64,000 bases of DNA from Marinobacter sp. EhC06 (GCF_001650915.1 NZ_LXYO01000010.1:62001-126000); one strand, 5' to 3'. Shown: positions 20,980-32,705, numbered from the stretch's first letter. Notes: generated by a model from the sequence alone, not told the origin. Program-made: numbers and translations.

Positions 20980-21852
20980 ATGACTACAGCAGCGTTTATC
21001 GGCCTCGGCGTAATGGGCTATCCAATGGCCGGGCACCTGGCCAAGGCCGGGCTCAACGTCAGGGTCTGGAACCGAACCAGCGCCAAAGCCGAGCAATGGG
21101 CAAGCGAATACGGGGGAACCAGCTGCACCTCCATTGCCGAGGCCGTGAAGGGCGCGGATATAGTACTCACCTGCGTTGGTGCGGATATCGATCTTAAAGC
21201 AGTTTACGAAGGCGATGAAGGCATCCTCGCCAATGCCTCCGAAGGTGCGGTTCTGGTCGATCACACTACGGCTTCAGCCGGCATTGCCGAGTATCTTGCT
21301 GAAGCTGCCAGTAAAAACAACATGGGATTTGTGGACGCGCCTGTGTCCGGCGGCCAGCAAGGAGCCGAAAACGGCAAGCTGACCATCATGTGCGGCGGCT
21401 CTGAACAGGACTATGCGAAAGCCGAGCCGGTTATGGAGCACTATGCGCGCGCACTCAACCGAATGGGCCCAGCTGGCAGTGGCCAGAAAACCAAGATGGT
21501 GAACCAGATCGCCATTGCCGGTCTTGTACAGGGCCTTTCAGAGGCGCTGCACTTTGCCGAGCAGGCTGAGCTGGATGTGGCAAAAGTGGTGGATGTGATT
21601 TCGAAAGGGGCAGCCCAGTCCTGGCAAATGGAAAACCGCTCGGCAACGATGATTGCGGGTGAATTCGAACACGGCTTCGCGGTTGACTGGATGCGTAAGG
21701 ACCTGGGGATTTGCCTGGAAGAGGCACGAAAAGTGAACGCGTCTCTGCCAGTCACCGCTCTGGTGGATCAGTTCTACGCGGATGTGCAGTCCATGGGGGG
21801 CAAACGCTGGGATACATCCTCTTTAATCCAGAGACTCAGGAAGTTCCGGTAA
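20980..21852 (+). CDS. NAD(P)-dependent beta-hydroxyacid dehydrogenase
   Basis: A 290-residue member of the 3-hydroxyisobutyrate / tartronate semialdehyde / GLYR reductase family. The Rossmann motif GLGVMGYPMAGHL (residues 8-20), the substrate loop DAPVSGGQQGAENGKL, and the catalytic Lys172 in GSGQKTKMVNQ are all present, so the enzyme should be active. Sequence alone does not show which short-chain hydroxyacid or semialdehyde it uses, and the neighbours (gltA, topA) do not help. ATG follows GAGGAGAAAGCA. Transcribed alone, convergent with topA. Confidence 0.85.
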   Translation: MTTAAFIGLGVMGYPMAGHLAKAGLNVRVWNRTSAKAEQWASEYGGTSCTSIAEAVKGADIVLTCVGADIDLKAVYEGDEGILANASEGAVLVDHTTASAGIAEYLAEAASKNNMGFVDAPVSGGQQGAENGKLTIMCGGSEQDYAKAEPVMEHYARALNRMGPAGSGQKTKMVNQIAIAGLVQGLSEALHFAEQAELDVAKVVDVISKGAAQSWQMENRSATMIAGEFEHGFAVDWMRKDLGICLEEARKVNASLPVTALVDQFYADVQSMGGKRWDTSSLIQRLRKFR

Positions 21853-21906
21853 GTCTCTGAAGCTGGGCCGGATGAAAGCTCTCACCCGGCCCCGAATCCA
21901 CAGGCA

Positions 21907-24549
21907 CTACTTTTTCTTGTCCTGCGGCTGCCACTTTCCGTTCACATACCACGCGGACCAGCCCGTCGCCTTGCCTTCCTTCTCGGACATGACGTACTGC
22001 TCCTTGGTCTTGCGGCTGTAGCGAATCACCGTCGGATTGCCTTCAGGATCACGCTCGGGCGCATCCATCAGGTAATCATACTTCGGATCAATTTCCTTCC
22101 GGTGTGGTTTGATCTCCATCACCAGAGGTGGTCGCGTTTCCCGATTTTTCGGGAACTTGCTGGCGGCCAGAAACAACCCGGACGCCCCATCACGAAGAAC
22201 GTAAGTGTCATCCACCTTCTGGCACTGAAGCTCCGGCATGGGTACCGGGTCCATCTTGGGCGGTGCTGGCTCGCCATTTTTGAGCAGCTTACGGGTGTTC
22301 TTGCACTCGGTATTGGTACAACCGAAATACTTTCCAAACCGCCCCGTCTTCAGCTGCATCTCAGAGCCACACTTGTCGCACTCGAGGGTCGGCCCATCGT
22401 AGCCCTTGATGCGGAACGTGCCCTTTTCTACCTCGTAGCCAGAGCAATCCGGATTGTTACCACAGACATGCAGCTTGCGGGTTTCGTCCACCAGGTAGCT
22501 GTCCATGGCAGTGCCACACTTGGGGCAGCGGCGCTTCTTGCGCAGCAGCCGGGTTTCGCCCTCGCCTTCCACGTCATCGTCAGCGCTGACCACTTCGTCG
22601 CCGGACACGAGATTGATGGTGGTCTTGCAACGCTCCTTCGGTGGTAATGAGTAACCGGAGCAGCCCAGGAATACACCCGTACTGGCCACACGAATCTGCA
22701 TATTCCGACCGCAGCTCGGACACGGAATATCAGTCTCGGTGGGCGTGTTGGCACGCATGCCGCCGTCTTCACCACTTTCTGCCGTTTCCAGTTGCTGCTT
22801 GAAACGGCCGTAAAAATCATTCAGGACTTTCTTCCACTCGACATCACCCTCGGCAATTTCGTCGAGCTCATCTTCCATCTTCGCGGTGAAATCGAAGTCC
22901 ATCAGATTCGGGAAAGATTCTGACAGGCGCTCGGTCACAATCTCGCCCATCTTCTCGGCATAGAAGCGGCGGTTCTGCAGCCTGACATAGCCGCGATCCT
23001 GAATCGTCGAAATAATCGACGCATAGGTCGAGGGACGGCCAATACCCTGCTTTTCGAGCTCTTTGACCAGGCTCGCCTCGGTGTACCTCGGCGCAGGCTT
23101 GGTAAAGTGCTGGCTCGGGTCGAGCTTTTTCAGATCCAGAACTTCGTCTACCTGGATATCAGGCAGAGCAATGTCTTCATCTTTCTTGGCGGCCTGAGGC
23201 GCCGCCTTCAGGAAACCATCGAACTTGATGATCCGGCCCCGGGTACGTAGCTCGTAATCGCCGTTAGCAACGACTATCGAGGTGCTCAGGAACTCCGCAT
23301 CGGACATCTGACAGGCAATAAATTGGCGCCAGATCAAGTCGTATAGCTTCTCGGCATCTTTCTCCAAGCCGCTGATATCGGTAGGACGGCGACTGACTTC
23401 GGTCGGCCGAATGGCTTCGTGGGCCTCCTGGGCGCCCTCTTTGCTTCCATAGACACGTGGCTTCTCAGGCAGGTATTTGTCGCCAAACTGCTTCTGAATG
23501 TAGGTTCGGCAGCTGCTAACCGCATCCTGACTCAGGTTGGTGGAGTCAGTACGCATGTAAGTAATAAAGCCCGCCTCATAAAGACGCTGGGCCAGCATCA
23601 TGGTCTTCTTGACACTGAACCCCATGCGGTTGCTCGCCGCCTGCTGCAGCGTGGAGGTAATGAATGGGGCTGACGGACGCGAGCGTGTCGGCTTGTCTTC
23701 TCGCTTGGAGACCTTGAAGGTGCCAGCCTTGAGGCGGCTGACGTGCTCGGTGCTCTGCTGCTCGTTGACTGGCCGGTAAGGCTTGTCATCGTGGCGCGTA
23801 ACTTCGAAGCGAACCGGCTGCTCGGCCTTGGCCGATGCGAGGTCGGCATGCAGTTGCCAGAACTCTTCCGGGACAAATTTCCGGATCTCCCGCTCCCGCT
23901 CGACAATCAACCGAACAGCGACTGACTGCACGCGACCGGCAGACAGGCCACGGGCAATCTTTGCCCACAGCAGCGGTGACACCATATAGCCCACAACCCG
24001 GTCGAGGAAGCGCCGGGCCTGCTGGGCATTCACCCGGTTGTTGTCGAGATTCCCGGGGTCCTTGAAGGCTTCCTGAATGGCGCGCTTTGTGATTTCGTTA
24101 AACACCACCCGCCGGTATTTCTCCGGCTCGCCGCCAATGGTTTCCTGCAGGTGCCAGGCAATGGCCTCCCCTTCACGGTCCAAATCCGTCGCCAGATAGA
24201 TGTGGTCTGCGGATTTGGCCAGGCGCTTCAGTTCACTGACAACCTTCTCTTTTCCGGGAAGGATCTCGTAACGGGCGCTCCAGTTCTGGTCGGGATCGAC
24301 ACCCATGCGGGCCACCAGTTGCTCCCGGGCCTTGCGCTTTTTGTGCACCGCCTTTTCTTCCGGGCTCATCTTTCGGGTGGCGGCGGCCTGTCTGGCGCGC
24401 TCCTTCGGATCCGACTGGGATCCACTGCCACTGACGGGAAGATCACGAATGTGCCCGACGCTCGATTTGACGATGAAGTCAGAGCCCAGGTACTTGTTGA
24501 TGGTCTTCGCTTTCGCTGGTGACTCGACAATTACGAGACTTTTACCCAT
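21907..24549 (-). CDS. topA: DNA topoisomerase I
   Basis: Relaxes negative supercoils by transient single-strand cleavage. About 880 residues from the ATG at 24549, giving the conserved beginning [26 protein letters not shown] 36 bases further upstream would add 12 unrelated residues and was not chosen. TOPRIM fold at the N-terminus, the active tyrosine in ITYMRTDST, then three Cys4 zinc ribbons (CPSCGR, CPKCGT, CDKCGS each with partner cysteines) and a basic C-terminal region. The gene order topA-fadA-fadB resembles Pseudomonas. Confidence 0.96.
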   Translation of the reverse strand: MGKSLVIVESPAKAKTINKYLGSDFIVKSSVGHIRDLPVSGSGSQSDPKERARQAAATRKMSPEEKAVHKKRKAREQLVARMGVDPDQNWSARYEILPGKEKVVSELKRLAKSADHIYLATDLDREGEAIAWHLQETIGGEPEKYRRVVFNEITKRAIQEAFKDPGNLDNNRVNAQQARRFLDRVVGYMVSPLLWAKIARGLSAGRVQSVAVRLIVEREREIRKFVPEEFWQLHADLASAKAEQPVRFEVTRHDDKPYRPVNEQQSTEHVSRLKAGTFKVSKREDKPTRSRPSAPFITSTLQQAASNRMGFSVKKTMMLAQRLYEAGFITYMRTDSTNLSQDAVSSCRTYIQKQFGDKYLPEKPRVYGSKEGAQEAHEAIRPTEVSRRPTDISGLEKDAEKLYDLIWRQFIACQMSDAEFLSTSIVVANGDYELRTRGRIIKFDGFLKAAPQAAKKDEDIALPDIQVDEVLDLKKLDPSQHFTKPAPRYTEASLVKELEKQGIGRPSTYASIISTIQDRGYVRLQNRRFYAEKMGEIVTERLSESFPNLMDFDFTAKMEDELDEIAEGDVEWKKVLNDFYGRFKQQLETAESGEDGGMRANTPTETDIPCPSCGRNMQIRVASTGVFLGCSGYSLPPKERCKTTINLVSGDEVVSADDDVEGEGETRLLRKKRRCPKCGTAMDSYLVDETRKLHVCGNNPDCSGYEVEKGTFRIKGYDGPTLECDKCGSEMQLKTGRFGKYFGCTNTECKNTRKLLKNGEPAPPKMDPVPMPELQCQKVDDTYVLRDGASGLFLAASKFPKNRETRPPLVMEIKPHRKEIDPKYDYLMDAPERDPEGNPTVIRYSRKTKEQYVMSEKEGKATGWSAWYVNGKWQPQDKKK

Positions 24550-24761
24550 ATCGGAGTTCTGTATCCTTGGCGATAAATCGGTCAATTAATCAGCAAACCG
24601 TAAACTCGCTGTAAAATCAGTCGGCTAGAAAACACACATACGCCGCCAATCTGTATAGGCTCACTGTTTTACAGGGTCAAGAATAGCAAGACAACCCATT
24701 CTTTGGTTTCAATCCTGCTTTTTTTCACATTCTGGAAGCCTGTCCGGGCCGCCGATTGAAA

Positions 24762-24792
24762 CAGAAAGGCCCGGCATTTGCCGGGCCTTCTG
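24762..24792 (-). terminator. Terminator of the fadBA operon
   Basis: Arms 24766-24776 and 24779-24789 pair perfectly over 11 bp (AAGGCCCGGCA), flanked by further partial pairing, about 30 bases past the fadA stop. On the minus strand the stem ends CCTTTCTGTTTC, a modest T-rich tail. Confidence 0.65.
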
Positions 24793-24821
24793 AAACCGCG
24801 TACTGAAAACCGCTTAACGGA

Positions 24822-26024
<1,203 letters not shown>

Positions 26025-26030
26025 TCAGGG

Positions 26031-28178
26031 TTAGCCAAAGAACTTTTTGCCAGTCTTGGCCATTTCACGCAGCTTCTCGGTCGGGTGATAAAGAGGACCA
26101 AGGTCTGCAAACTTGTCTGCCAGTTCGACGAACTTGTCTACACCCATATCGTCGATATAGCGCAGGGCACCACCCCGGAAAGGCGGGAAGCCGATACCGA
26201 AAATCAGGCCCATGTCAGCATCTGCCGGATCTTCGACAATGCCGTCTTCCAGGCAGCGAACGGTTTCCAGGCACAGAGGAATCATCATGCGGGCGATGAT
26301 GTCTTCTTCGCTGAACTCGTTCTTACCCTGAACAACCGGCTCGAGCAGCTTGTAGGTCTCTTCATCGACAACCTTCTTCTGCTTGCCCTTGCGGTCCAGT
26401 TCGTATTTATAGAAGCCCTTGTCGTTCTTCTGTCCGTAACGGTTGTTATCGAACATCACGTCAATGGCGGTTGTGCCTTCGTGCTTCATCCGATCCGGGA
26501 AGCCGTCTGCCATCACTTCGCCGGCGTGCTTGCCGGTATCCATGCCGACAACGTCAAGCAGGTAGGCAGGGCCCATCGGCCAGCCGAACTTCTCCATAAC
26601 CTTGTCAACGTGCTGGAAGTCAGCACCGTCACGCACCAGGCCGATAAAGCCGCCGAAGTACGGGAACAGAACACGGTTTACCAGGAAGCCCGGGCAATCG
26701 TTGACAACGATCGGGGTCTTGCCCATGGCCTTGGCGTAAGCCACGGTGGTGGCGATCGCACGATCACTGGTCTTTTCGCCACGGATAACCTCAACCAGCG
26801 GCATCATGTGTACCGGGTTGAAGAAGTGCATGCCGCAGAAGTTTTCCGGACGCTTGAGGTTCTTCGCAAGCAGATCGATGGAGATAGTAGAGGTGTTGGA
26901 GGTCAGGATGGTGTCCTCACGAACCGCGTCTTCGGTCTCACGAAGAACCGCGTCTTTCACCTTCGGGTTCTCAACAACGGCTTCGACTACCAGATCTACA
27001 TTCTTGAAGTCGCCATAGTTCAGGGTCGGCGTGATGCTATTGAGCACGTCGGCCATCTGATCCGGCTTCATCTTGCCCTTTTCAACACGCTTGGCCAGAA
27101 GCTTCTTGGCTTCTTTCAGACCCAGGGCGATACCGTCCTGGTTGATGTCCTTCATGATGATCGGCGTGCCTTTCAGGGCAGACTGGAATGCAACACCACC
27201 ACCCATGATACCGGCACCCAGAACGGCAGCCAGGTTCACGTCGTTGGCTTCTTTTTCCCAGGCCTTGGCCTTCTTCTTCAATTCCTGATCGTTCAGGAAC
27301 AGGCCAACCAGGCAGGCCGCCACATTGGTCTTGGCCATCTTGGCGAAGCCTTTGGCTTCCACTTCGATTGCCTTGTCACGGGTCATACCGGCATGCTTCT
27401 GCATGACCTTGATGGCCTCGACGGGCGCCGGGTAGTTCTTGCCAGCCTTGCCGGCAACAAATGCCTTGGAGATCTCGAATGCCATCATGCTTTCCATGGC
27501 ATTGAGCTTGATCTTGCCCTTCTTCTCTTCGCGACGAGCTTCGTAATCCAGCTTGCCTTCGTTGCACTGGTTAATAATGGCAACAGCAGCGTCAACCAGT
27601 TTGTCGGACTCGAGCACGGCATCCACAGCACCGACTTTCAGTGCCACATCTGCACGGTTCTCAGTGCCGCCGCTGATCCACTCAACGGCATTGTCCACAC
27701 CCACCAGACGGGACAGACGCACGGTACCGCCGAAGCCCGGGAAGATGCCAAGCTTCACTTCCGGAAGGCCAACCTTGGCCTTTTTGTCCATCACGCGGTA
27801 GTCGGTTGCCAGACACATCTCGAAACCGCCACCCAGCGCCATACCGTTGATCGCGGTAACTGTGGGGAACGGCAGATCTTCAACGGCGTTAAAGACTTCG
27901 TTGGCCTTGAGGTTGTTGGCTACCAGATCCTCCTCCGAGCCCGCAAACAGCTCGGTGAATTCGGTAATATCGGCGCCAACAATGAAGCTGTCCTTGGAGC
28001 TGGTCACTACCAGACCCTTCAGGTTCTTCTGCGCTTTAAGTGCGTCAGTCGCGGCGCGGAGCTCTTCGATAGTAAGACGGTTGAACTTGTTTACTGACTC
28101 GCCCTGCAAGTCGAAGTTCAACTGAGCGATCCCGCCTTCGATCTCTTTAACCGTGATGGCTTTACCTTCGTAAATCAT
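26031..28178 (-). CDS. fadB: Fatty-acid oxidation complex alpha subunit FadB
   Basis: Multifunctional enoyl-CoA hydratase / 3-hydroxyacyl-CoA dehydrogenase with isomerase activity. 715 residues from the ATG at 28178, which has GGAG eight bases upstream and gives the conserved start [20 protein letters not shown] 60 bases upstream would add 20 unrelated residues. N-terminal crotonase domain ([19 protein letters not shown]), then a Rossmann domain (GAGIMGGG) and two dehydrogenase C-terminal domains ([12 protein letters not shown]). A PsrA-like operator and possible promoter lie 120-180 bases upstream. Confidence 0.97.
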   Translation of the reverse strand: MIYEGKAITVKEIEGGIAQLNFDLQGESVNKFNRLTIEELRAATDALKAQKNLKGLVVTSSKDSFIVGADITEFTELFAGSEEDLVANNLKANEVFNAVEDLPFPTVTAINGMALGGGFEMCLATDYRVMDKKAKVGLPEVKLGIFPGFGGTVRLSRLVGVDNAVEWISGGTENRADVALKVGAVDAVLESDKLVDAAVAIINQCNEGKLDYEARREEKKGKIKLNAMESMMAFEISKAFVAGKAGKNYPAPVEAIKVMQKHAGMTRDKAIEVEAKGFAKMAKTNVAACLVGLFLNDQELKKKAKAWEKEANDVNLAAVLGAGIMGGGVAFQSALKGTPIIMKDINQDGIALGLKEAKKLLAKRVEKGKMKPDQMADVLNSITPTLNYGDFKNVDLVVEAVVENPKVKDAVLRETEDAVREDTILTSNTSTISIDLLAKNLKRPENFCGMHFFNPVHMMPLVEVIRGEKTSDRAIATTVAYAKAMGKTPIVVNDCPGFLVNRVLFPYFGGFIGLVRDGADFQHVDKVMEKFGWPMGPAYLLDVVGMDTGKHAGEVMADGFPDRMKHEGTTAIDVMFDNNRYGQKNDKGFYKYELDRKGKQKKVVDEETYKLLEPVVQGKNEFSEEDIIARMMIPLCLETVRCLEDGIVEDPADADMGLIFGIGFPPFRGGALRYIDDMGVDKFVELADKFADLGPLYHPTEKLREMAKTGKKFFG

Positions 28179-28614
28179 CAACTGATCTCCAGTCTGTGTT
28201 TGGAACTGCTTCCAGCCGAGCGGTACTTTTTGATTCACCGGCGCGGCTGTTTGTGCAGCGAGATTTCGGTCACTGCCCGATCATCCGATCCAAAAATTCA
28301 TACAGTCGTTTGAATCGTGAGGGCACACGATGAAAAAAAACGGCGCATTTGTCAATTTGTTTCTTTCAGGAGGGCTGCAAAAGTCCCCAAATTGCCGGGG
28401 GCAACCGAAAAAATTCGAGCGGAATTGTTATGTTTCAGTGAACTGGAAGCCACTGCTCAGGGAAAACCGGAACTTCGTCACGCAAATTTCAAAGTTATTT
28501 ACATTTACGGGCGACAACGCCGCCAAAACTGCTTGATTGGCTGACGCAGTTACTTTACCTTCGATCTACGACTTTGGTCCACAATAATAAAACCGCATTA
28601 CGGAGACCCATCCG
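28179..28614. other. 436-base divergent fadB / exported-protein control region
   Basis: Contains the candidate PsrA operator and a minus-strand TTGACA (28355-28350) with a weak CATCGT -10 seventeen bases on. Short overlapping plus-strand frames (28317-28544) have no ribosome-binding site or family resemblance and were not called. The G+C content is visibly lower than in the flanking genes. Confidence 0.5.
28299..28312 (-). promoter_or_regulatory. Candidate PsrA-type operator upstream of fadBA
   Basis: On the minus strand the site reads CAAAC-GACT-GTATG. The fatty-acid-responsive TetR repressor PsrA is reported to bind (G/C)AAAC-N2-4-GTTT(G/C), so there is one mismatch in the right half. It lies about 15-30 bases downstream of a possible -10, a position suited to repression. 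No regulator gene is in the window. Confidence 0.4.
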
Positions 28615-29433
28615 ATGACAGACGCTAACCTGCGGGTACGTTCCCTTGTAGCCGCGCTTATTCTACTTGCACTAACGTCCATGGGTGTCCGCGCCCAGGA
28701 CAGCGCCGACGGATTTCTCTCCGACCTTCATAATTTCCGGGTCAGTAACTACATGGCACTGGATGCCTACTACCGTTTCAGTGGAACCGGGGACACCGAT
28801 ACCCTGAACGAGATTGTACAGGGCATCAACTCGGCCAATGACTCGATGAATTCCATTGCTGGCAGTGATTCCGGCGTATTGTCTGCCGAGGAAGTAGAAG
28901 GGCTCAATCAGGAGTTTGATAAATTCAAGAACCTGATGCGCGACAACATCAACGATGTGCGCAATCAGGGTTATCCGGACCTGCGTCTGGTCTCCGATAT
29001 GGCCAACCAGGCACTGACCATGAACGAGAAAGCCACCGAGCTCTACCGGGTGGCCCAGGAAAGTTCCCAGACCGATACCAATCCGAGGGTTGAAGCTGCC
29101 CGTTCTGCTGCAGTGAAGATGGCACAGATGATGGCCAAGTACTCGGTCAGGACCAACTCCTCGGTGGCCCAGACCTTCCAGGGCTCTTCTACCGAAACAC
29201 CGCTGGACGAGCAGGCCCGGGAGCTGGATCAATTGCTGGCATCGGTTATCAAGGGCCAGGGAACACCGGAACTGAAAGCAGCACTTAACGATATCTCATC
29301 CAAATGGCAGTTCATTCGGGGATCCTACATCAACTACAATGAAAACAACGTAGGCTTTGTAATCGACCGGTACTCCAAGGGCATCCTCAAAGGGCTGGCC
29401 ACAACCATTGAGCTTCTCCAGGGTAACGCATGA
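28615..29433 (+). CDS. Exported protein of unknown function
   Basis: I do not recognise a functional family. 272 residues with a clear Sec signal peptide (hydrophobic 11-24, likely cleavage after GVRA near residue 27). The mature part has no Cys and reads as almost entirely helical with many Asn, Ser, Gln and Glu. KFKNLMRDNINDVRN and ARSAAVKMAQMMAKYSVRT suggest long amphipathic helices, as in periplasmic helical-bundle proteins. ATG with a GGAGA site. Followed by a hairpin terminator and uspA. I recall a comparable exported protein beside fadBA and uspA in Pseudomonas; whether it relates to fatty-acid metabolism is unknown. Confidence 0.75.
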   Translation: MTDANLRVRSLVAALILLALTSMGVRAQDSADGFLSDLHNFRVSNYMALDAYYRFSGTGDTDTLNEIVQGINSANDSMNSIAGSDSGVLSAEEVEGLNQEFDKFKNLMRDNINDVRNQGYPDLRLVSDMANQALTMNEKATELYRVAQESSQTDTNPRVEAARSAAVKMAQMMAKYSVRTNSSVAQTFQGSSTETPLDEQARELDQLLASVIKGQGTPELKAALNDISSKWQFIRGSYINYNENNVGFVIDRYSKGILKGLATTIELLQGNA

Positions 29434-29447
29434 ACACCTGCCGTCCC

Positions 29448-29486
29448 TTTCTGGCAGGCGTAATTGCCTGCCAGAAAAGCAGTTTT
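29448..29486 (+). terminator. Hairpin terminator after the exported-protein gene
   Basis: Perfect 12-bp arms (29448-29459 and 29466-29477) with a 6-base loop, followed shortly by TTTT, beginning 15 bases after the stop codon. Confidence 0.65.
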
Positions 29487-29588
29487 CCGTCTCCGTTTTT
29501 GATACCCGTCAGTTTCCCTCTACACTTTCCCGACCGGTTTTAAGGTACTATCCTCATTACAATACCCCGTGTGCGAAGGAGCGATACG

Positions 29589-30020
29589 ATGTCTGCCTAT
29601 AAAAAGATGCTTGTTGCCATTGACCTCACTGAAGAGGCCCCGCAGGTGCTGAACAAGGCAAAAGCCGTGAGCGAGGCCCACGGTGCCGAGCTGATGCTGG
29701 TCCACGTGGTTGAGCCTGTTGGGTATGCCTATGGGGGAGATATCCCGATGGACCTGACGGAACTGCAGGACCAGCTCGATAAAGCGGCCCGCGAACAGTT
29801 GGGAACCTACGGCGATCAGTACGGTGTGGCAAAAAACAATCAGGTGGTGACAGTCGGACGTCCTGAGTCTGAAATTCACAGGCTCGCCAAGGAACAGGAG
29901 GTGGATCTGGTGATCGTCGGCAGTCACGGGCGAAAGGGTTTCCAGCTATTGCTGGGCTCAACCGCCAACGGGGTCCTGCATGGAACCGAATGCGATGTTC
30001 TGGCCGTTCGAATTCATTAA
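29589..30020 (+). CDS. Universal stress protein, ATP-binding type
   Basis: 143-residue single-domain UspA-family protein. The ATG at 29589 has AAGGAG seven bases upstream; a GTG 18 bases earlier overlaps that site and was rejected. The nucleotide-binding signature GSHGRKGFQLLLGST near residues 115-129 fits the G-x2-G-x8-9-G-S/T pattern, so ATP binding is expected, unlike E. coli UspA itself. Its target process is not evident. Confidence 0.9.
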   Translation: MSAYKKMLVAIDLTEEAPQVLNKAKAVSEAHGAELMLVHVVEPVGYAYGGDIPMDLTELQDQLDKAAREQLGTYGDQYGVAKNNQVVTVGRPESEIHRLAKEQEVDLVIVGSHGRKGFQLLLGSTANGVLHGTECDVLAVRIH

Positions 30021-30035
30021 CGTCTGCTGAACAGA

Positions 30036-30059
30036 AGGCCCGGGCCTGGACCCGGGCCT
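30036..30059. other. Hairpin between convergent uspA-like gene and the Cys-cluster gene
   Basis: AGGCCCGGG (30036-30044) and CCCGGGCCT (30051-30059) pair perfectly around a 6-base loop. It lies 15 bases after the plus-strand stop and 20 bases past the minus-strand stop, so it could serve both transcripts. There is no T-run. Confidence 0.45.
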
Positions 30060-30079
30060 GCACTGACGGGAAGCGGCTA

Positions 30080-30748
30080 TCAGGCCCCCTCGCCGCCCAT
30101 TTTCGCCTCCAGTTTGCGCAGCTGACTTTCCAGTGAGAAGCTGACACTGGATGCCATTGAAAAGAAATTCAGTAGCGCCTTCAGGTTACTGTCGCCCTTG
30201 CAGACCGAGTGAATACGCTGCCACAGGGCCTGGTTGACCAACTGCAACCTCTGATTCCTCTCCACCAGTCCCTTCAGTTCCCAGTCCGGGGTCTGATGAT
30301 TCCGTTTCGCAAAATATTGCTGCAACAGGTAGTGGGAAACACTACGCATAATAAATTCATCGGTATTTGCGAACGGAAGGTGGTGGACCGCCATCGGCTT
30401 GAGCTCCGAAAGCACCGGGCAACCGCTGGTTGCCATTTTCAACCCGAGCAGCGACCGGAGCGCCTCTTCGAGGGCCGTCTGTTTTACATAGCTGCGGCGG
30501 TCATCGGTTACTCTTACTTCAACCTTCTGATAGGCATCCTCATCCCGGAAAGCCTCCACCACCGGCAATATTTCCGTTGCCGCCGGGCAGTGGGGAGATT
30601 CCGCCGCTTTTAGCGGGCAGTTACTACACTGGCAATGCTCCAGTTTTGTCCATGACGGGAGCGAACCCGACGGCCGGGACGGCTTGTCCGTGACTTTGAA
30701 TTCGACGGTACGACCGTCCTGAAATCTGAAATCGTAGTGTACGTTCAT
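30080..30748 (-). CDS. Uncharacterised protein with N-terminal cysteine cluster
   Basis: 222 residues, no known function that I can assign. An N-terminal segment of about 28 residues looks like a small beta hairpin (MNVHYDFRFQDGRTVEFKV), followed by Cys39-x-Cys41-x2-Cys44-x9-Cys54 (HCQCSNCPLK...HCP), a plausible metal or Fe-S site. The rest is soluble and mostly helical. The ATG overlaps the stop of uup by four bases (ATGA), which fixes the start (a longer frame adds 10 residues) and implies translational coupling to the ABC-F ATPase. I recall an equivalent gene beside uup in Pseudomonas. Confidence 0.75.
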   Translation of the reverse strand: MNVHYDFRFQDGRTVEFKVTDKPSRPSGSLPSWTKLEHCQCSNCPLKAAESPHCPAATEILPVVEAFRDEDAYQKVEVRVTDDRRSYVKQTALEEALRSLLGLKMATSGCPVLSELKPMAVHHLPFANTDEFIMRSVSHYLLQQYFAKRNHQTPDWELKGLVERNQRLQLVNQALWQRIHSVCKGDSNLKALLNFFSMASSVSFSLESQLRKLEAKMGGEGA

Positions 30749-32697
30749 TGGTTTGCCTGTTCTTCCAGCTCCATCCACCGCTCGATGACCTGCTCCAGAC
30801 GGTTTTCCTTTTCCGTCAATGCTTCCAGAGTGGCCGAGACTTCATCCGGTGGGCCTGAATAAAAATCAGCCTGGGAAATTCTTTCCTGCAGGCCGGCGAC
30901 TTCCTGCTCGAGTGCCTCAATCTGCCCTGGCAACTGCTCCAGCTCGAGTTTGAGTTTGTAGCTCAGTTTAGCGGGTTTGCTTTTCTCAGACTGCGTTCCC
31001 GCTTTTATGCTATCCGCGGCTTTCTGTGATTCGGCCTTGCCAGTATCACCAGAGGTTTTACTGGATTTATCCTGCTTGTCCGGTCGATTACCGGTGGCTT
31101 CTGACGGGAAACAGCCGCCCTGTCGACGCCAATCGGTGTAGCCACCAACGAACTCCCGCACTTTGCCCGATCCATCCAGGAAAACCGTTTCGGTGATCAC
31201 ATTATCAAGAAACTCACGGTCGTGACTGATCACGATCACGGTGCCGGCAAATTCCGCCAGCTGTTCTTCCAGCAACTCCAGCGTTTCCACATCCAGATCG
31301 TTGGTTGGCTCATCGAGCACCAGGATATTGGCGGGCTTGCTGAACAGCTTCGCCAGCAGCAGCCGGGCACGCTCACCACCGGAAAAGACGCTGACCGGAG
31401 ATCTGGCGCGCTCCGGGGTAAACAGGAATTCCTGCAAATAGCCAAGTACGTGTTTGCTCTGGCCATTAATGTCGATGAACTCCCGGCCCTCGGACAGGTT
31501 ATCCAGTGCGTTCCGTGTCAGATCCAGCTCACCTCGCAACTGATCAAAGTAAGCAACCTGCAGATTGGTACCCAGACGAATAGAACCCTCGGTTGGTTCC
31601 AGATCTCCCAATAAAAGCCGAACAAGGGTCGTCTTGCCCGTGCCGTTCTCGCCAACAAGCCCGATCTTGTCCCCGCGAAGGATGGTAAGATTCATATCTC
31701 TTATTACCGGCGCGCCACCCGGATAGGCAAAACCCGCGTCCCTGGTTTCAACCACCAGCTTGCCAGACCGCGCCGCGTCTTCCACGGCAAAGCTGGCGGT
31801 TCCACCTCGCACCCTGCGCTGCCGGTGCTCCTCACGCATGGCTTTCAGGGCCCGAACACGCCCCATATTGCGAGTCCTGCGAGCCTTGATGCCCTGACGA
31901 ATCCAGGCTTCTTCCTGCTTCAGTCGCTTATCGAACAACGCATTCTGCCGCTCTTCCTCTTCCAGCGCTTTCTCTTTCAGATCCAGGTAGCGATCATAGG
32001 TGGCGGCAAAACTCACCAGCTTACCCCGGTCCAGCTCCACAATTCGGGTCGCCATGCGCCGTATGAACGCACGATCGTGGCTGACAAACAGCATAGCGCC
32101 GCGGAACTGGCCAAGGGCCTCTTCCAGCCAGGCAATTGCCGGTACATCCAGGTGGTTTGTGGGCTCGTCCAGCAACAGTATGTCCGGATCGGCAACCAGT
32201 GCCTTGGCCAGCAAAACCCGGCGCTGCCAACCGCCGGACAGAGTATCCAGCGTCTGGTCCGGATCAACGCCGTACTGTCCGAGAATGGTGGTGACTCTCT
32301 GGTCCAGGCGCCAACCATCCAGAGCTTCCAGGCGCTCCTGAACCTTCATCAGCCGGTCGAGACTCGCCTCATCGGCCTGCTGGGACAGCTGATGAAATTC
32401 AGCAAGCAACTGGCCTGTTTCCGGAAAGGCCCCGGCGACAACTTCATAGGCGGTACGGGTATCTTCCGAAGGCAGGTTCTGCGGCAGTACCGCCAGCACA
32501 GCGCCATCGTCAAGACGCACCAACCCACCGTCGGGTATCACTTCCCCGCTGACAATCTTGAGCAGGGTCGATTTCCCCTCGCCGTTTCGTCCCAGCAAAC
32601 ACACGCGCTCGCCGGCATCGATAACCAATGAGGCCTGATCCAGCAGCGGGTGCATTCCATAAGCCAGGGAAACTGAGTCCAGCGTTAACAGTGGCAC
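30745..32697 (-). CDS. uup: ABC-F ATPase Uup
   Basis: Soluble tandem ATPase of the ABC-F group; such proteins act on ribosomes, and Uup is linked to suppression of transposon excision and branched-DNA handling. 650 residues without membrane segments. Two Walker A motifs (GRNGEGKST and GENGTGKTT), two signatures (LSGGWQRR and FSGGERAR) and two DEPTN Walker B ends are present. A linker between the domains is rich in Arg, and the C-terminal coiled coil (about 540-650), preceded by a Ser/Lys-rich hinge, distinguishes Uup from EttA. Start is GTG with GGAG 11 bases upstream, eight bases after the MOSC gene. Confidence 0.92.
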   Translation of the reverse strand: MPLLTLDSVSLAYGMHPLLDQASLVIDAGERVCLLGRNGEGKSTLLKIVSGEVIPDGGLVRLDDGAVLAVLPQNLPSEDTRTAYEVVAGAFPETGQLLAEFHQLSQQADEASLDRLMKVQERLEALDGWRLDQRVTTILGQYGVDPDQTLDTLSGGWQRRVLLAKALVADPDILLLDEPTNHLDVPAIAWLEEALGQFRGAMLFVSHDRAFIRRMATRIVELDRGKLVSFAATYDRYLDLKEKALEEEERQNALFDKRLKQEEAWIRQGIKARRTRNMGRVRALKAMREEHRQRRVRGGTASFAVEDAARSGKLVVETRDAGFAYPGGAPVIRDMNLTILRGDKIGLVGENGTGKTTLVRLLLGDLEPTEGSIRLGTNLQVAYFDQLRGELDLTRNALDNLSEGREFIDINGQSKHVLGYLQEFLFTPERARSPVSVFSGGERARLLLAKLFSKPANILVLDEPTNDLDVETLELLEEQLAEFAGTVIVISHDREFLDNVITETVFLDGSGKVREFVGGYTDWRRQGGCFPSEATGNRPDKQDKSSKTSGDTGKAESQKAADSIKAGTQSEKSKPAKLSYKLKLELEQLPGQIEALEQEVAGLQERISQADFYSGPPDEVSATLEALTEKENRLEQVIERWMELEEQANQ

Positions 32698-32705
32698 GTT
32701 TGGTT

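Noticed and set aside
28317..28544. Two overlapping short plus-strand frames in the fadB upstream region
   Set aside because: No ribosome-binding site, poly-Lys low complexity start, and no resemblance to known proteins; the region is better explained as control DNA.
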